A stretch of 5,344 bases of DNA from Spirochaetaceae bacterium (GTDB taxonomy: Bacteria > Spirochaetota > Spirochaetia > SZUA-6 > Fen-1364): the NCBI GenBank assembly GCA_003170115.1, contig PMZS01000395.1:1-5344 (forward strand), in the 5' to 3' direction. Numbering within the stretch: position 1 is the first letter of the stretch; every line of letters begins with the position of its first letter. Under the pieces are notes generated by a model. It worked only from the letters and a program-made list of their open reading frames with translations, had not been told where the DNA came from and made no database searches. Positions 1 through 5,344 of this stretch are shown piece by piece. The position numbers and the translations under genes are program-made.

Positions 1-64
1 CCGCAATGCTGAACATGGGCTAGAGCGGCAACGAGTGACTTCCCCGAAACACGGGGCAGTCTGC

Positions 65-307
65 TCAGACGGTCACCTCGACAATTTCTTCGCTGATCGA
101 CGGAGGGATGGGATCCCCATGCTTCTTCAGGCTTTCCAGGTATCCCCTTATGGCGTCCTGGATATTCTCGAGCGCCAGTTCTCTGGTCTCGCCCTGAGAG
201 ATGCATCCGGGCAAGCTGGGACATTCCGCGACAAACTGGCCATCCTCGTCTTCAGTAATGAGAACCCTGTAGCGCAAAGATTTCTCCCTTATACCTTCCC
301 TCAGCAT
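65..307 (-). CDS. HicB-like (UPF0150) antitoxin, solitary
   Basis: An 80-residue protein carrying the compact HicB/UPF0150 fold: YRVLITEDEDGQFVAECPSLPGC, then SQGETRELALENIQDAI and a short acidic tail. In the family this partial RNase H-like domain binds and neutralises the HicA mRNA interferase, and the complex often represses its own promoter. No DNA-binding helix-turn-helix or ribbon-helix-helix extension is present, so this is the short form. The ATG at 307 has GAGGAG at 311-316 upstream. A TTG at 277, preceded by GGGAG at 284-288, would give a 70-residue protein starting exactly where the family usually starts (LRYRVLIT), so the start is uncertain. No HicA reading frame is visible in the 257 bases upstream, and only 64 bases lie downstream before the window edge. 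HicA could begin outside, or the gene is an orphan. Family call is confident; partner and function are inference. Confidence 0.85.
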   Translation of the reverse strand: MLREGIREKSLRYRVLITEDEDGQFVAECPSLPGCISQGETRELALENIQDAIRGYLESLKKHGDPIPPSISEEIVEVTV

Positions 308-331
308 ACGCTCCTCAACTTACTCAGTCAA
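303..331 (-). promoter_or_regulatory. Possible sigma70-type promoter for the hicB-like gene
   Basis: On the minus strand TTGACT (331-326) and TATGCT (308-303) are separated by 17 bases, the optimal spacing, with 5/6 and 4/6 matches to consensus. Transcription would begin near 296, inside the annotated 5' end. Such an mRNA would lack the ATG at 307 but would carry GGGAG at 288-284 and the TTG at 277. This supports the shorter start, but the match could be chance. Confidence 0.3.
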
Positions 332-445
332 GAAATCGCTCAATCAGGCCCCGAAGAGGCGCAAAACGCGAGGCCTACCCTTGCAGAACCACAAGGATCA
401 GTACGGTCAAATCGAGCCTGGTGCTTGAGGTCCTCGCGTGTATTA

Positions 446-509
446 AACGGATTCGAAAAGGGCAGAAGTAGGAATCCGTTCATGTCTGTCGTGCTCGCGT
501 CGCGCGAGC
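446..509. repeat. Two inverted repeats in a gene-poor gap
   Basis: Between the hicB-like gene and the nuclease remnant (308-599) I recognise no gene. It contains two perfect inverted repeats. AACGGATTC at 446-454 pairs with GAATCCGTT at 472-480 across 17 bases. GCTCGCG at 493-499 pairs with CGCGAGC at 503-509 across three bases. Neither is followed by a T-run, so they are not classical intrinsic terminators. They could be the ends of a lost small element, a protein-binding site, or chance in GC-rich DNA. Confidence 0.4.
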
Positions 510-599
510 TCTATACGGACCGTTGGACGTACCCCGCCCGAGGGGCGCAGGCCCTCCCATCCAAGCAACATTAACGGGAGCTGTCCAAAGGGGGACGCA

Positions 600-1170
600 C
601 TGCCTGCCATCGTCACCCCTTCAGAGGCTCCAATGGCAAAAGCCGCGGTCGGCGCCGTTTCATGGAAGGCCGAAGACTACTGCAGCAGCCAGATCCTCGA
701 AGGAACTCGGCTCGATCTACCACGCCATGATTGCCTGGGCCTGCTCAAACCCGGGGATCCTCGACAACGAACGGGCCATATCGGACTTTCTTTCCCGACA
801 GGCTTCTCCACTCTCTTTTGATGCGGAGGCCCTCCGCATTTCGCTCAAGGCTCTCTTTTCTTGGATCTCTTCCACGTGGCCCGGCAGCGATCTCTGCGCC
901 GAATACCCCGTCTCCGCAACGATGGACAATGGCCAGCGGGTTGTCGGGAGGATTGACCTTCTCATCCGTACGGCCGACGGCCTGGTGGTCATGGACCACA
1001 AGCTGGCCGGCAGCAGCGATGGGAAAGTGGAGGAGATCGTGGCCACCTGGGCACCCCAGTTGGCGGAGTATGCCACGGCAATTGCTCGGGTCAGCGGGAA
1101 GCCCCCCGTGGGGACCTGGCTCAATCTGCCGCTGGAAGGATCGGCAGTGCGGGTGATGGGCGCGGTCTAA
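600..1170 (+). pseudogene. AddA/RecB-type helicase-nuclease, C-terminal nuclease remnant, frameshifted
   Basis: This is the 3' end of a UvrD-family helicase-nuclease gene of AddA/RecB type, whose full product processes double-strand breaks and normally exceeds 1,000 residues. Only the C-terminal PD-(D/E)XK exonuclease domain remains. Visible in order are GSIYH at 709-723 (the G-x-x-x-H motif), the AEYPV glutamate near 901, GRIDLL with its aspartate at 955, VVMDHK with D at 994 and K at 1000, and QLAEY at 1057-1071. The core catalytic set therefore looks intact. The C-terminus ends naturally in GTWLNLPLEGSAVRV. The segment before the G-x-x-x-H motif reads best one frame over, from 603 (PAIVTPSEAPMAKAAVG), and must jump to the nuclease frame at about 660-705, which indicates a one-base insertion or equivalent. 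No helicase motifs are visible upstream. The ATG at 523 opens the nuclease frame but its first ~55 codons look non-coding. The nuclease identity is confident; decay is inferred. Confidence 0.75.
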
Positions 1171-1243
1171 GATTATCGGCTCTTCTTGCCACATGCTGGG
1201 GATCTTCGGTTGGTCTGCCGAGTTTTGAATTGCAGTAGTCATC

Positions 1244-1272
1244 TTGCAAATTCTGCGATTGAATCGTAGAAT
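1244..1272 (+). promoter_or_regulatory. Promoter of the ATPase gene, embedded in a palindrome
   Basis: TTGCAA at 1244-1249 and TAGAAT at 1267-1272 match the -35 and -10 consensus at 4/6 and 5/6, with an exact 17-base spacer. The predicted start of transcription, about seven bases past the -10 box, falls at 1279-1280, on the A of the ATPase ATG. There is no Shine-Dalgarno sequence before that ATG, which agrees with a leaderless mRNA. Each promoter box lies in one arm of the palindrome at 1245-1277. Confidence 0.5.
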
Positions 1273-1277
1273 TTGCA
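1245..1277. repeat. 33-bp near-perfect palindrome, probable operator
   Basis: The left arm is TGCAAATTCTGCGATT (1245-1260), the centre a single G (1261), and the right arm AATCGTAGAATTTGCA (1262-1277). Fifteen of sixteen positions pair. The repeat ends two bases before the ATPase ATG and contains both predicted promoter boxes. A dimeric repressor, possibly the ATPase gene product or its partner, binding here would exclude RNA polymerase. As RNA it would be a hairpin, but it is upstream of the predicted transcript start, so a DNA operator is the more likely role. Confidence 0.65.
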
Positions 1278-1279
1278 GC

Positions 1280-2446
1280 ATGTGGGTTCCCCGTTTTATC
1301 GAAGGTCTCCTCAGTGGCAGGGCGGCGCAACGCCCCGTGGTTGTGTTGACCGGGGCACGACAGACTGGCAAAACGAGCCTCGTGCGACGCGCGTTCAGCT
1401 CCTACGAGTACGTGTCGCTTGATTTGCCGAGCGAAGCGGAGCAGGCGGAACACGACCCCGCGTCCTTTCTCGCCCGCCACCAGCCGCCCCTCATCGTGGA
1501 TGAAGTGCAATACGCTCCGGGCCTGTTCCGCCATCTCAAGGCAGCCGTCGATCGACATCGGACGAAAAACGGGCAGTACATACTTACCGGCTCGCAGAAA
1601 CTGGTCCTGATGAAGGCAGTCTCAGAATCCCTTGCGGGGCGCGCCGACATTCTCGAGCTCGAGACGCTGTCCTGGCTTGAAGTGCGCGCCGCTGTCTCCA
1701 AGGCGAGCGTCATGGAGTTCCTTTCCAGGGGAGGGTTTCCCGAGCTGTACGAAAAGCCGGAGCTCGATGCCCAGGCGTTTCAGCGGTCCTACCTGGCCAC
1801 CTATCTTGAACGAGATTTGCGGCAACTCCTGCAAGTATCGAGCTTGCGTGATTTCGAGCGTTTCATCCGCGCATGTGCGCTGCGCAGCGGTCAGCTCCTC
1901 AACCGTGCCGACCTGGCCCGCGATGTCGGCATCAGCGGCTCCACGGCGGCTGCCTGGCTCGGCGTCCTCCAGGCCTCGGGACAGGTGGTGCTGCTTGAGC
2001 CGTGGTTCTCCAACCGAACCAAGTCTCTCGTGAAATCCCCCAAGCTCTATCTTGGCGATACGGGCTTGTGCTGCTTCCTGGCGGGAATCCGATCGCTCGC
2101 CGACCTTCGGGAATCTCCGATGGCGGGCGCACTGTGGGAGACTCTCGTCTTCGGCGAATTGCGCCGGCTCCAGGTGAACAGGAGGGGCGGCTGGGACCTC
2201 CATTTCTGGCGTGACCGCAACAAGGAGGTCGACTTCCTGTTCCATCGCGGTGGCGTTTTCGAGCTTGCGGACGCCAAGTGGACCGAGCTGCCGACCGAGA
2301 AAGACTCCCAGGTTCTCCAGCAAGTGGCTGATGAAATCGGCAAGGTCAAGCGGGCGGCCCTGATCTGCCGAGCCGCCAATGCCTACCCGATCACCAAGCT
2401 GGTGCATGCGCTGCCGCTTGAAGCTCTGCCCGACGAATGGGGATGA
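1280..2446 (+). CDS. AAA_14/DUF4143 family ATP-binding protein
   Basis: A complete 388-residue ATPase of the AAA_14 (N-terminal) plus DUF4143 (C-terminal) family, close to the usual length. Residues 25-32 are the Walker A GARQTGKT, 71-77 the Walker B LIVDEVQ, and 101-106 ILTGSQ the sensor-like strand. GGFPELY (151-157) and YLERDL (175-180) are family signatures. Residues about 205-245 (NRADLARDVGISGSTAAAWL) look like a winged helix. The C-terminal part has EVDF (316-319) and ELADAKW (328-334), a PD-(D/E)XK-like pattern with D318, D331 and K333. These proteins are common and often multicopy in prokaryotes, but their role is unsettled; links to DNA transactions or mobile DNA are inference. I chose the ATG at 1280 because MWVPRF matches the family N-terminus. 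The upstream TTG at 1244 only translates the palindrome. Next gene starts 25 bases downstream, suggesting an operon. Confidence 0.88.
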   Translation: MWVPRFIEGLLSGRAAQRPVVVLTGARQTGKTSLVRRAFSSYEYVSLDLPSEAEQAEHDPASFLARHQPPLIVDEVQYAPGLFRHLKAAVDRHRTKNGQYILTGSQKLVLMKAVSESLAGRADILELETLSWLEVRAAVSKASVMEFLSRGGFPELYEKPELDAQAFQRSYLATYLERDLRQLLQVSSLRDFERFIRACALRSGQLLNRADLARDVGISGSTAAAWLGVLQASGQVVLLEPWFSNRTKSLVKSPKLYLGDTGLCCFLAGIRSLADLRESPMAGALWETLVFGELRRLQVNRRGGWDLHFWRDRNKEVDFLFHRGGVFELADAKWTELPTEKDSQVLQQVADEIGKVKRAALICRAANAYPITKLVHALPLEALPDEWG

Positions 2447-2471
2447 AGCAATCGATGAAGGGAGATCACGC

Positions 2472-3035
2472 ATGGGAAAGGCCCCCGGCAATGTCCGGGA
2501 ACCGGACGATCTGGACCGGCTCATCAAAGAGATCACGGTTGATTCCTACGGCGACGACGAACAGCTCGAGGCGTTCCGACAGGTTTTCGAAGACACCGTT
2601 TCCTTTCCTTGCGACGGGTTTGTCATCGGCCAGCCGGTTTCCATCCTGGAAATCGGTTACGCCGGAAATGTTCGGCGCGGCTTGACGGCGACCTGCAGGC
2701 GGGAAGACGGGTCCGCGCATGTCGTCTCGGTTCTGGATGTGGCGTTTCCTGGACAATGGAACGGAACCCGATACGTCGCTGGGGAAGGACGCCGACTTCA
2801 CGGCCTATGTCGGGGGGGTTCGCGCCGCGCACCGGCAGAAGCGAAACTTCATGAAGCTGCTCGACCAGGCGCAGTGGCACTGACGCGGCCATGCGGGCCC
2901 GATGTTTTGCTATTCGTACACGTCGCGCCTTTGGCCGACTCGGACCACAAGGATCATTCTGCCAAGGGCACTATCATCCGAGCCGCTACCGCACCTGCTG
3001 CACGCGGTCCCCGAGCCTCGTCACCCACCGGGTAG
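2472..3035 (+). CDS. CcbP-like (calcium-binding family) small protein; 3' part doubtful
   Basis: ATG at 2472 has GGGAG at 2460-2464 with seven-base spacing, 25 bases after the ATPase stop, so the two are probably co-transcribed. The first ~93 residues look coding: an acidic N-terminus, then IKEITVDSYGDDEQLEAF, VFEDTVSFP, VIGQPVSILEI, RRGLTATCRR and VVSVLDVAFP. The pattern (VDxYGxxEQ ... EDxVSFP ... short beta strands) resembles the CcbP calcium-binding family as I know it; this is pattern recall, not a search. The frame stays open to 3035 (187 residues), but after about 2750 it is Arg/Ala/Gly-rich, unlike the family, and overlaps a better reading frame (2719-2883). It also runs opposite the PIN remnant beyond 2986. 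The real gene therefore probably ends through a frameshift at about 2700-2750 or was fused to another tail. Family confidence moderate. Confidence 0.5.
   Translation: MGKAPGNVREPDDLDRLIKEITVDSYGDDEQLEAFRQVFEDTVSFPCDGFVIGQPVSILEIGYAGNVRRGLTATCRREDGSAHVVSVLDVAFPGQWNGTRYVAGEGRRLHGLCRGGSRRAPAEAKLHEAARPGAVALTRPCGPDVLLFVHVAPLADSDHKDHSAKGTIIRAATAPAARGPRASSPTG
2719..2883 (+). pseudogene. Coding-looking C-terminal fragment in a shifted frame
   Basis: In the frame one base over from the CcbP-like gene, the ATG at 2719 reads MSSRFWMWRFLDNGTEP, then DTSLGKDADFTAYVGGVRAAH and RQKRNFMKLLDQAQWH, stopping at 2883 (54 residues). Its composition is that of a real soluble protein: amphipathic, with a basic helix before a conserved-looking LLDQAQW end. 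The competing frame here is arginine- and glycine-rich. I do not recognise the family. It is either the true C-terminus of the 2472 gene after a frameshift, or the 3' end of another gene joined by deletion. Confidence 0.4.
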
Positions 3036-3213
3036 TGCTCCGTTCCGCGGTCACCAGGCGAACATCGTTGGCCAGCGCGAGGCAGATGAACACGGCATCA
3101 TAGGCCGTTGCGCCATACTCCAGCGCAAGACGAAATACCTCGCGGCGGTCCGGCTCCGCGACCTCCAGCGGGGCTTCCAGGTGAAGGTCGAGCAACTCCT
3201 GGGCGGTTCCCCC
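2986..3213 (-). pseudogene. VapC-like PIN-domain toxin, C-terminal remnant
   Basis: Translated on the minus strand, about 75 residues match the C-terminal part of a PIN-domain ribonuclease: AQELLDLHLEAPLEV, FRLALEYGATAYDAVFICLAL, NDVRLVTAERSTTRW, ending at the TAG at 2986. The AYDA aspartate (codon 3097-3099) is the expected third acidic catalytic residue, and the glutamate of LVTAER (codon 3043-3045) takes the fourth position. VapC toxins are about 130-140 residues and begin with a strand carrying the first catalytic aspartate; that half is missing. The frame stays open to 3405, but upstream of about 3213 the residues are Arg/Pro-rich and lie opposite convincing McrC coding sequence, so they are a shadow. 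No VapB antitoxin is present. Inactive as a toxin by inference. Confidence 0.65.
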
Positions 3214-3225
3214 CTGGTCCCGGGC

Positions 3226-4215
3226 TCCGCGCGGGACGTGCCGCCGTGGATCCTCGCGGGTCCTGTCATCCAGCGCGTCGCGGCGCTGTTGCGGCACAGC
3301 CGGCGGAGCTTCGTGGAGCACCAGGAAACGCGCTCCAGTCTCCGGGGCCGAGTGCTGTGGCCGATGTGGATCTCCACGCAGCTGCCGAGAGGCGCGTGGA
3401 CCCAATTCCCGTGCCGCTACTCGGAACCCGAAAGCGACCCGTGTCTCCTGGCCAACGCGAGGTGGACCCTCTCTCGCCTGATGGAGGAGTTGTCGCGAGT
3501 TGCCTGGTCTCCGCCGGGTCGCTTCCTCCTGCGTCGAGCAGATGAGTTGTTATTGGCGATTGGTCCGGGCACGGCGCTTCGTCCGGGAGTTGCCCCCGCA
3601 GTACCGGCGGCCAGCGAGTGGCTCCGCGACGCCCTGGAAGCCATGGCGTGGGTGGCGGAGGAACGGGGCCTTGGCGGCGCGCGCAGTCTCGACGGCCTGG
3701 CGTGGGACCTTTCCATTGACAGCGTGTGGGAAGCGTGGATTGCCGCATTCGCGGGGAGGCTTGGAGGCCGGCTCGGCATGAGCGCCAGTCCCTTCGCCGG
3801 TGCGCGTCGCGTCCTGCGCTGGGTGGGCCCGGTTCAGTCGATGGGATCTCTGGCACCCGACGTGGAGTTGCGCAGCGCCGAGCGTGTGGTGTGGATCGAC
3901 GCCAAGTACAAACCCCACCTCCAGTTGCTCGCGCGCCGCGGATGGTCAGGCGTGTCCGAGGAGATCCGCGGCGAGCATCGTGCCGACTTGCACCAGGCCT
4001 TGGCGTATGCCTCTCTGGCTGACGTAGCGCAGATAGACACCCTCCTGCTTTATCCTTCGATGGGAAGTGAGCCACGTCGGCTCGACACCGTCGCGACCGT
4101 CACGAGTGGGCGTCGTCGGGTCAGGCTCATCCTCGCTTCCGTGCCTTTCGGCTATCGCAGCCCTGAACACGAGGAGGCCGACCTCGCGGCGTTCCGAGAG
4201 TTGCTGACGGGGTGA
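3226..4215 (+). pseudogene. McrC-family restriction nuclease, 5'-truncated
   Basis: About 330 residues match the C-terminal two thirds of a McrC-family protein (PF10117 type), the nuclease partner of the McrB GTPase in modification-dependent restriction. Recognisable homology starts near DVPPW (3235). It continues with SLRGRVLWP, TQLPRGAW, FPCRY and ARWTLSRL (typical of the family's middle region), then VWEAWI with its glutamate at 3730. The catalytic pattern is APD (D at 3859) followed by VVWIDAKYK (D at 3898, K at 3904), then LHQALAYA (Q at 3994, Y at 4006) and LLLYPS. The nuclease core is thus intact to the natural end. The N-terminal ~100 residues are absent: upstream of about 3226 the frame, although open to 2902, runs antisense to a PIN gene. 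No start codon with a ribosome-binding site is apparent, and no McrB lies in the window. Called a pseudogene on that basis. Confidence 0.75.
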
Positions 4216-4256
4216 CTTCGAACACCAGTCCAGCGTACGGAGTGGACTGAACGAAG
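4216..4256 (+). terminator. Stem-loop directly after the McrC stop
   Basis: Immediately after the TGA at 4213-4215, CTTCG (4216-4220) pairs with CGAAG (4252-4256), and inside it CAGTCCA (4226-4232) pairs perfectly with TGGACTG (4243-4249) around a ten-base loop. The position suits a 3'-end structure. There is no T-run after it, so intrinsic termination would be weak; it may instead protect a 3' end or stop transcription with Rho. Confidence 0.35.
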
Positions 4257-4383
4257 GCGCCCACACAATGAAAAGAAACAGTTCTTCCATACGCACCTGG
4301 GTTGGCATGCGGCCGTAGACGTCTGAAGCGTCACAACTCCGCAGCCGAACATAGGCATCGTTATCGTTCAGGATCGAGGCTGA

Positions 4384-4461
4384 GTGACGTCCTCAGGCAA
4401 CGCGAGTGCCGCCGCAAGGCTTCTCGATGTCACGCCGCAGGCGGTGCGCAAGCTCCCGAAG
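4384..4461 (+). pseudogene. Possible helix-turn-helix fragment in an otherwise gene-poor stretch
   Basis: From a GTG at 4384 the frame reads SSGNASAAARLLDVTPQAVRK, which resembles the Fis-type helix-turn-helix pattern GNxSxAARLLxVTxxxxRK found at the end of many regulators. A GAGG at 4375-4378 could act as a ribosome-binding site, but an in-frame TGA sits directly before the GTG, so this is more likely the tip of a lost gene. The frame continues to 4620 with Arg/Pro-rich, unconvincing sequence. The remainder of 4257-4616 holds nothing I recognise on either strand. Confidence 0.25.
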
Positions 4462-4616
4462 ACGGCTGATGTACGAAGCATTCGCGGCTCCACCTTTCCG
4501 TCGAACATGCAGCCCAACCCGCGGCAAAGGACGTTTCCGAGGGTGCGAGTGACGTTCGCGGACGCGCCGGCACGTGCTCGCTGGCCGAGATCGAAGGAGG
4601 AATCATTAATTCATCG

Positions 4617-4937
4617 TTAGCGGCAAGCCCTCAGGGCACTCGAGGACCGCTGACCCTTGATCGTGGGAAAACTGATTGTCCTACCCACAAAACTGAGTAT
4701 TTGCTCAAGCTTTCCAAGGCCAATGTTCTCCGCATCTCCAGAACGTAGGCTTTGTATGGTAGAGGGGGAGACGTTTGCGTATTTTGCAAGTTGTCTCACG
4801 GTGAGACCCCGCTTTTGCATCTCCTCCATAATCAACGTAGACAGATAGATTTCTCTTTTCCTCTCGTCTACGCGACGACGCACTTCGGAATCTCGTGCAC
4901 GCTCAAGCGGACTCAAATAGCCCTTCGGCTTATTCAT
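4617..4937 (-). CDS. Xre-family antitoxin (HigA-like)
   Basis: A 106-residue protein with an Xre/Cro helix-turn-helix. Residues 1-35 form a charged, probably helical N-terminal arm (ERARDSEVRRRVDERKREI). Residues 36-67 hold the HTH, with RGLTVRQLAKYANVSPSTIQ giving the turn and recognition helix. Residues 68-90 (NIGLGKLEQILSFVGRTISF) close the domain. Antitoxins of this kind bind the cognate RelE/HigB toxin and repress the shared promoter. I chose the ATG at 4937 although the frame is open to an upstream ATG at 4991: that longer version lies wholly inside the toxin frame, while 4937 gives an 8-base overlap with the toxin stop, a common translational-coupling arrangement. The region is near 48% G+C, well below its neighbours, pointing to recent acquisition. 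Stop TAA at 4617-4619. Confidence 0.8.
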   Translation of the reverse strand: MNKPKGYLSPLERARDSEVRRRVDERKREIYLSTLIMEEMQKRGLTVRQLAKYANVSPSTIQSLRSGDAENIGLGKLEQILSFVGRTISFPTIKGQRSSSALRACR

Positions 4938-5344
4938 AGTAGGTGCCTTCTTTGACCCTTTGCTTGTAATCTCTGCGGTATGACTTTGCAAGCTTCATCT
5001 CCTTTGGTGGCAGGTCATCCCGTTTCTTTTCGAAACCGTGAGTAATGATCACCGTCTTTCCCATCACGAAAAAAGCCATGAACCGATGCGGCTTAGGTTT
5101 GAATGCAAAGAAGCCATCACCCTCGTGCCGAATCTTCTCCTTGTTCCGAAGAAGTCCGTTGCACTCCGCCAGGAACTCAAATAGCGCAGTAAGTTCGTCC
5201 TTCTCGTCCTGAGATATTGTCAATTGTTGTGGACGGGAAAGTGAGCGTATCTGATCGATGCTCGTCTTTTCGGGGGGTGTCCAAGTGTACCACCCCGACC
5301 CAGATCGTTTGTTGTAGCCCTGCCACGGAGCTCGTTTTTCCTCC
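4930..5344 (-). CDS. RelE/HigB-family toxin (Gp49-like), 5' end open at window edge
   Basis: The C-terminal ~75 residues match the phage Gp49-like HigB/RelE group of ribosome-dependent mRNA interferases: LLRNKEKIRHEGDGFFAFK, then PHRFMAFFVMGKTVIITHGF, EKKRDDLPPKEMKLAKSYR and DYKQRV. The FK...HRFMAFF and THGFEKKR...PP.E strings are hallmarks of the family. The only in-window start candidate in this frame is a TTG at 5223, which would give 97 residues, but it has no ribosome-binding site. Upstream of it the frame has no stop through 5344, reading for example SGWYTWTPPEKTSIDQIRSL. I therefore treat the gene as probably partial, starting beyond the window. The toxin-first order with the Xre gene overlapping by 8 bases is typical of higBA pairs. 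The promoter is not in the window. Confidence 0.75.
   Translation of the reverse strand, partial: EEKRAPWQGYNKRSGSGWYTWTPPEKTSIDQIRSLSRPQQLTISQDEKDELTALFEFLAECNGLLRNKEKIRHEGDGFFAFKPKPHRFMAFFVMGKTVIITHGFEKKRDDLPPKEMKLAKSYRRDYKQRVKEGTYYE

Noticed and set aside
1..64. HicA gene start downstream of the hicB-like gene
   Set aside because: The minus-strand sequence after the hicB stop contains one ATG near the edge but too little sequence, and no HicA-like residues, to support a call.
35..574. Plus-strand open frame of 179 codons at the left end
   Set aside because: Its first half runs antisense to the convincing hicB-like gene, no domain is recognisable, and the residue pattern looks random.
1203..1224. 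Possible intrinsic terminator: CTTCGG ... CCGAG followed by TTTT after the nuclease remnant
   Set aside because: The stem is only about five pairs including a G-T wobble, with an eight-base loop; too weak to call.
1244..1279. TTG at 1244 as the ATPase start
   Set aside because: It would translate the palindrome, has no ribosome-binding site, coincides with the -35 box, and adds 12 residues before the family's usual N-terminus.
1622..2536. Minus-strand open frame of 304 codons
   Set aside because: It lies opposite the well-supported ATPase; long antisense frames are common opposite high-GC genes, and no motif is seen.
3266..4075. Minus-strand open frame of 269 codons opposite McrC
   Set aside because: Arg/Pro/Ser-rich shadow of the McrC frame, with no recognisable domain.
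2902..4215. Reading the McrC frame as one intact 437-residue protein
   Set aside because: Residues before about 3226 have no McrC-like features and run opposite the PIN C-terminus, so the long frame is fortuitous upstream.
4257..4383. Integron attC-like or insertion-sequence end
   Set aside because: No core sites, no matching inverted arms of useful length and no transposase nearby; only a short ATCGTT tandem repeat is visible.

Overview
The window reads as a GC-rich bacterial accessory region. Most of it runs at roughly 60-75% G+C with strong third-position bias, but the last ~730 bases are close to 48%. No rRNA, tRNA, CRISPR array or transposase is visible, and the sequence does not fix a taxon; an environmental high-GC Gram-negative lineage is only a guess. 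Gene remnants outnumber intact genes, as expected of a turnover hotspot built from toxin-antitoxin, restriction and nuclease modules.

Layout. A solitary HicB-like antitoxin gene lies on the minus strand at 65-307, with no HicA beside it in the window. About 290 bases without a recognisable gene follow, holding two inverted repeats. At 600-1170 (+) is the frameshifted 3' end of an AddA/RecB-type helicase-nuclease gene that keeps only its PD-(D/E)XK nuclease domain. At 1280-2446 (+) is an intact AAA_14/DUF4143 ATPase. Its promoter sits inside a near-perfect 33-bp palindrome that ends two bases before the ATG, so the mRNA is probably leaderless. Twenty-five bases downstream, a small CcbP-like gene (from 2472) forms a putative operon with the ATPase; its 3' end overlaps a second, better-looking reading frame and appears shifted or fused.

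At 2986-3213 (-) is the C-terminal third of a VapC-like PIN toxin. It abuts, head to head, the 5'-truncated McrC-family nuclease at 3226-4215 (+), so both genes lost their 5' ends at one junction near 3214-3234. A stem-loop follows the McrC stop. A weakly coding stretch (4257-4616) holds a possible helix-turn-helix fragment.

At the right end, on the minus strand, is a lower-GC HigB/RelE toxin plus Xre antitoxin pair that overlap by 8 bases in toxin-first order. The toxin frame stays open to the window edge, so its true start may lie outside. Functionally, only the ATPase with its small partner and the toxin-antitoxin pair (plus the HicB protein) look expressible. The AddA, PIN and McrC pieces look like debris. 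I found no clear evidence of a wholly new system; the most distinctive signal is the palindrome-embedded promoter of the ATPase.
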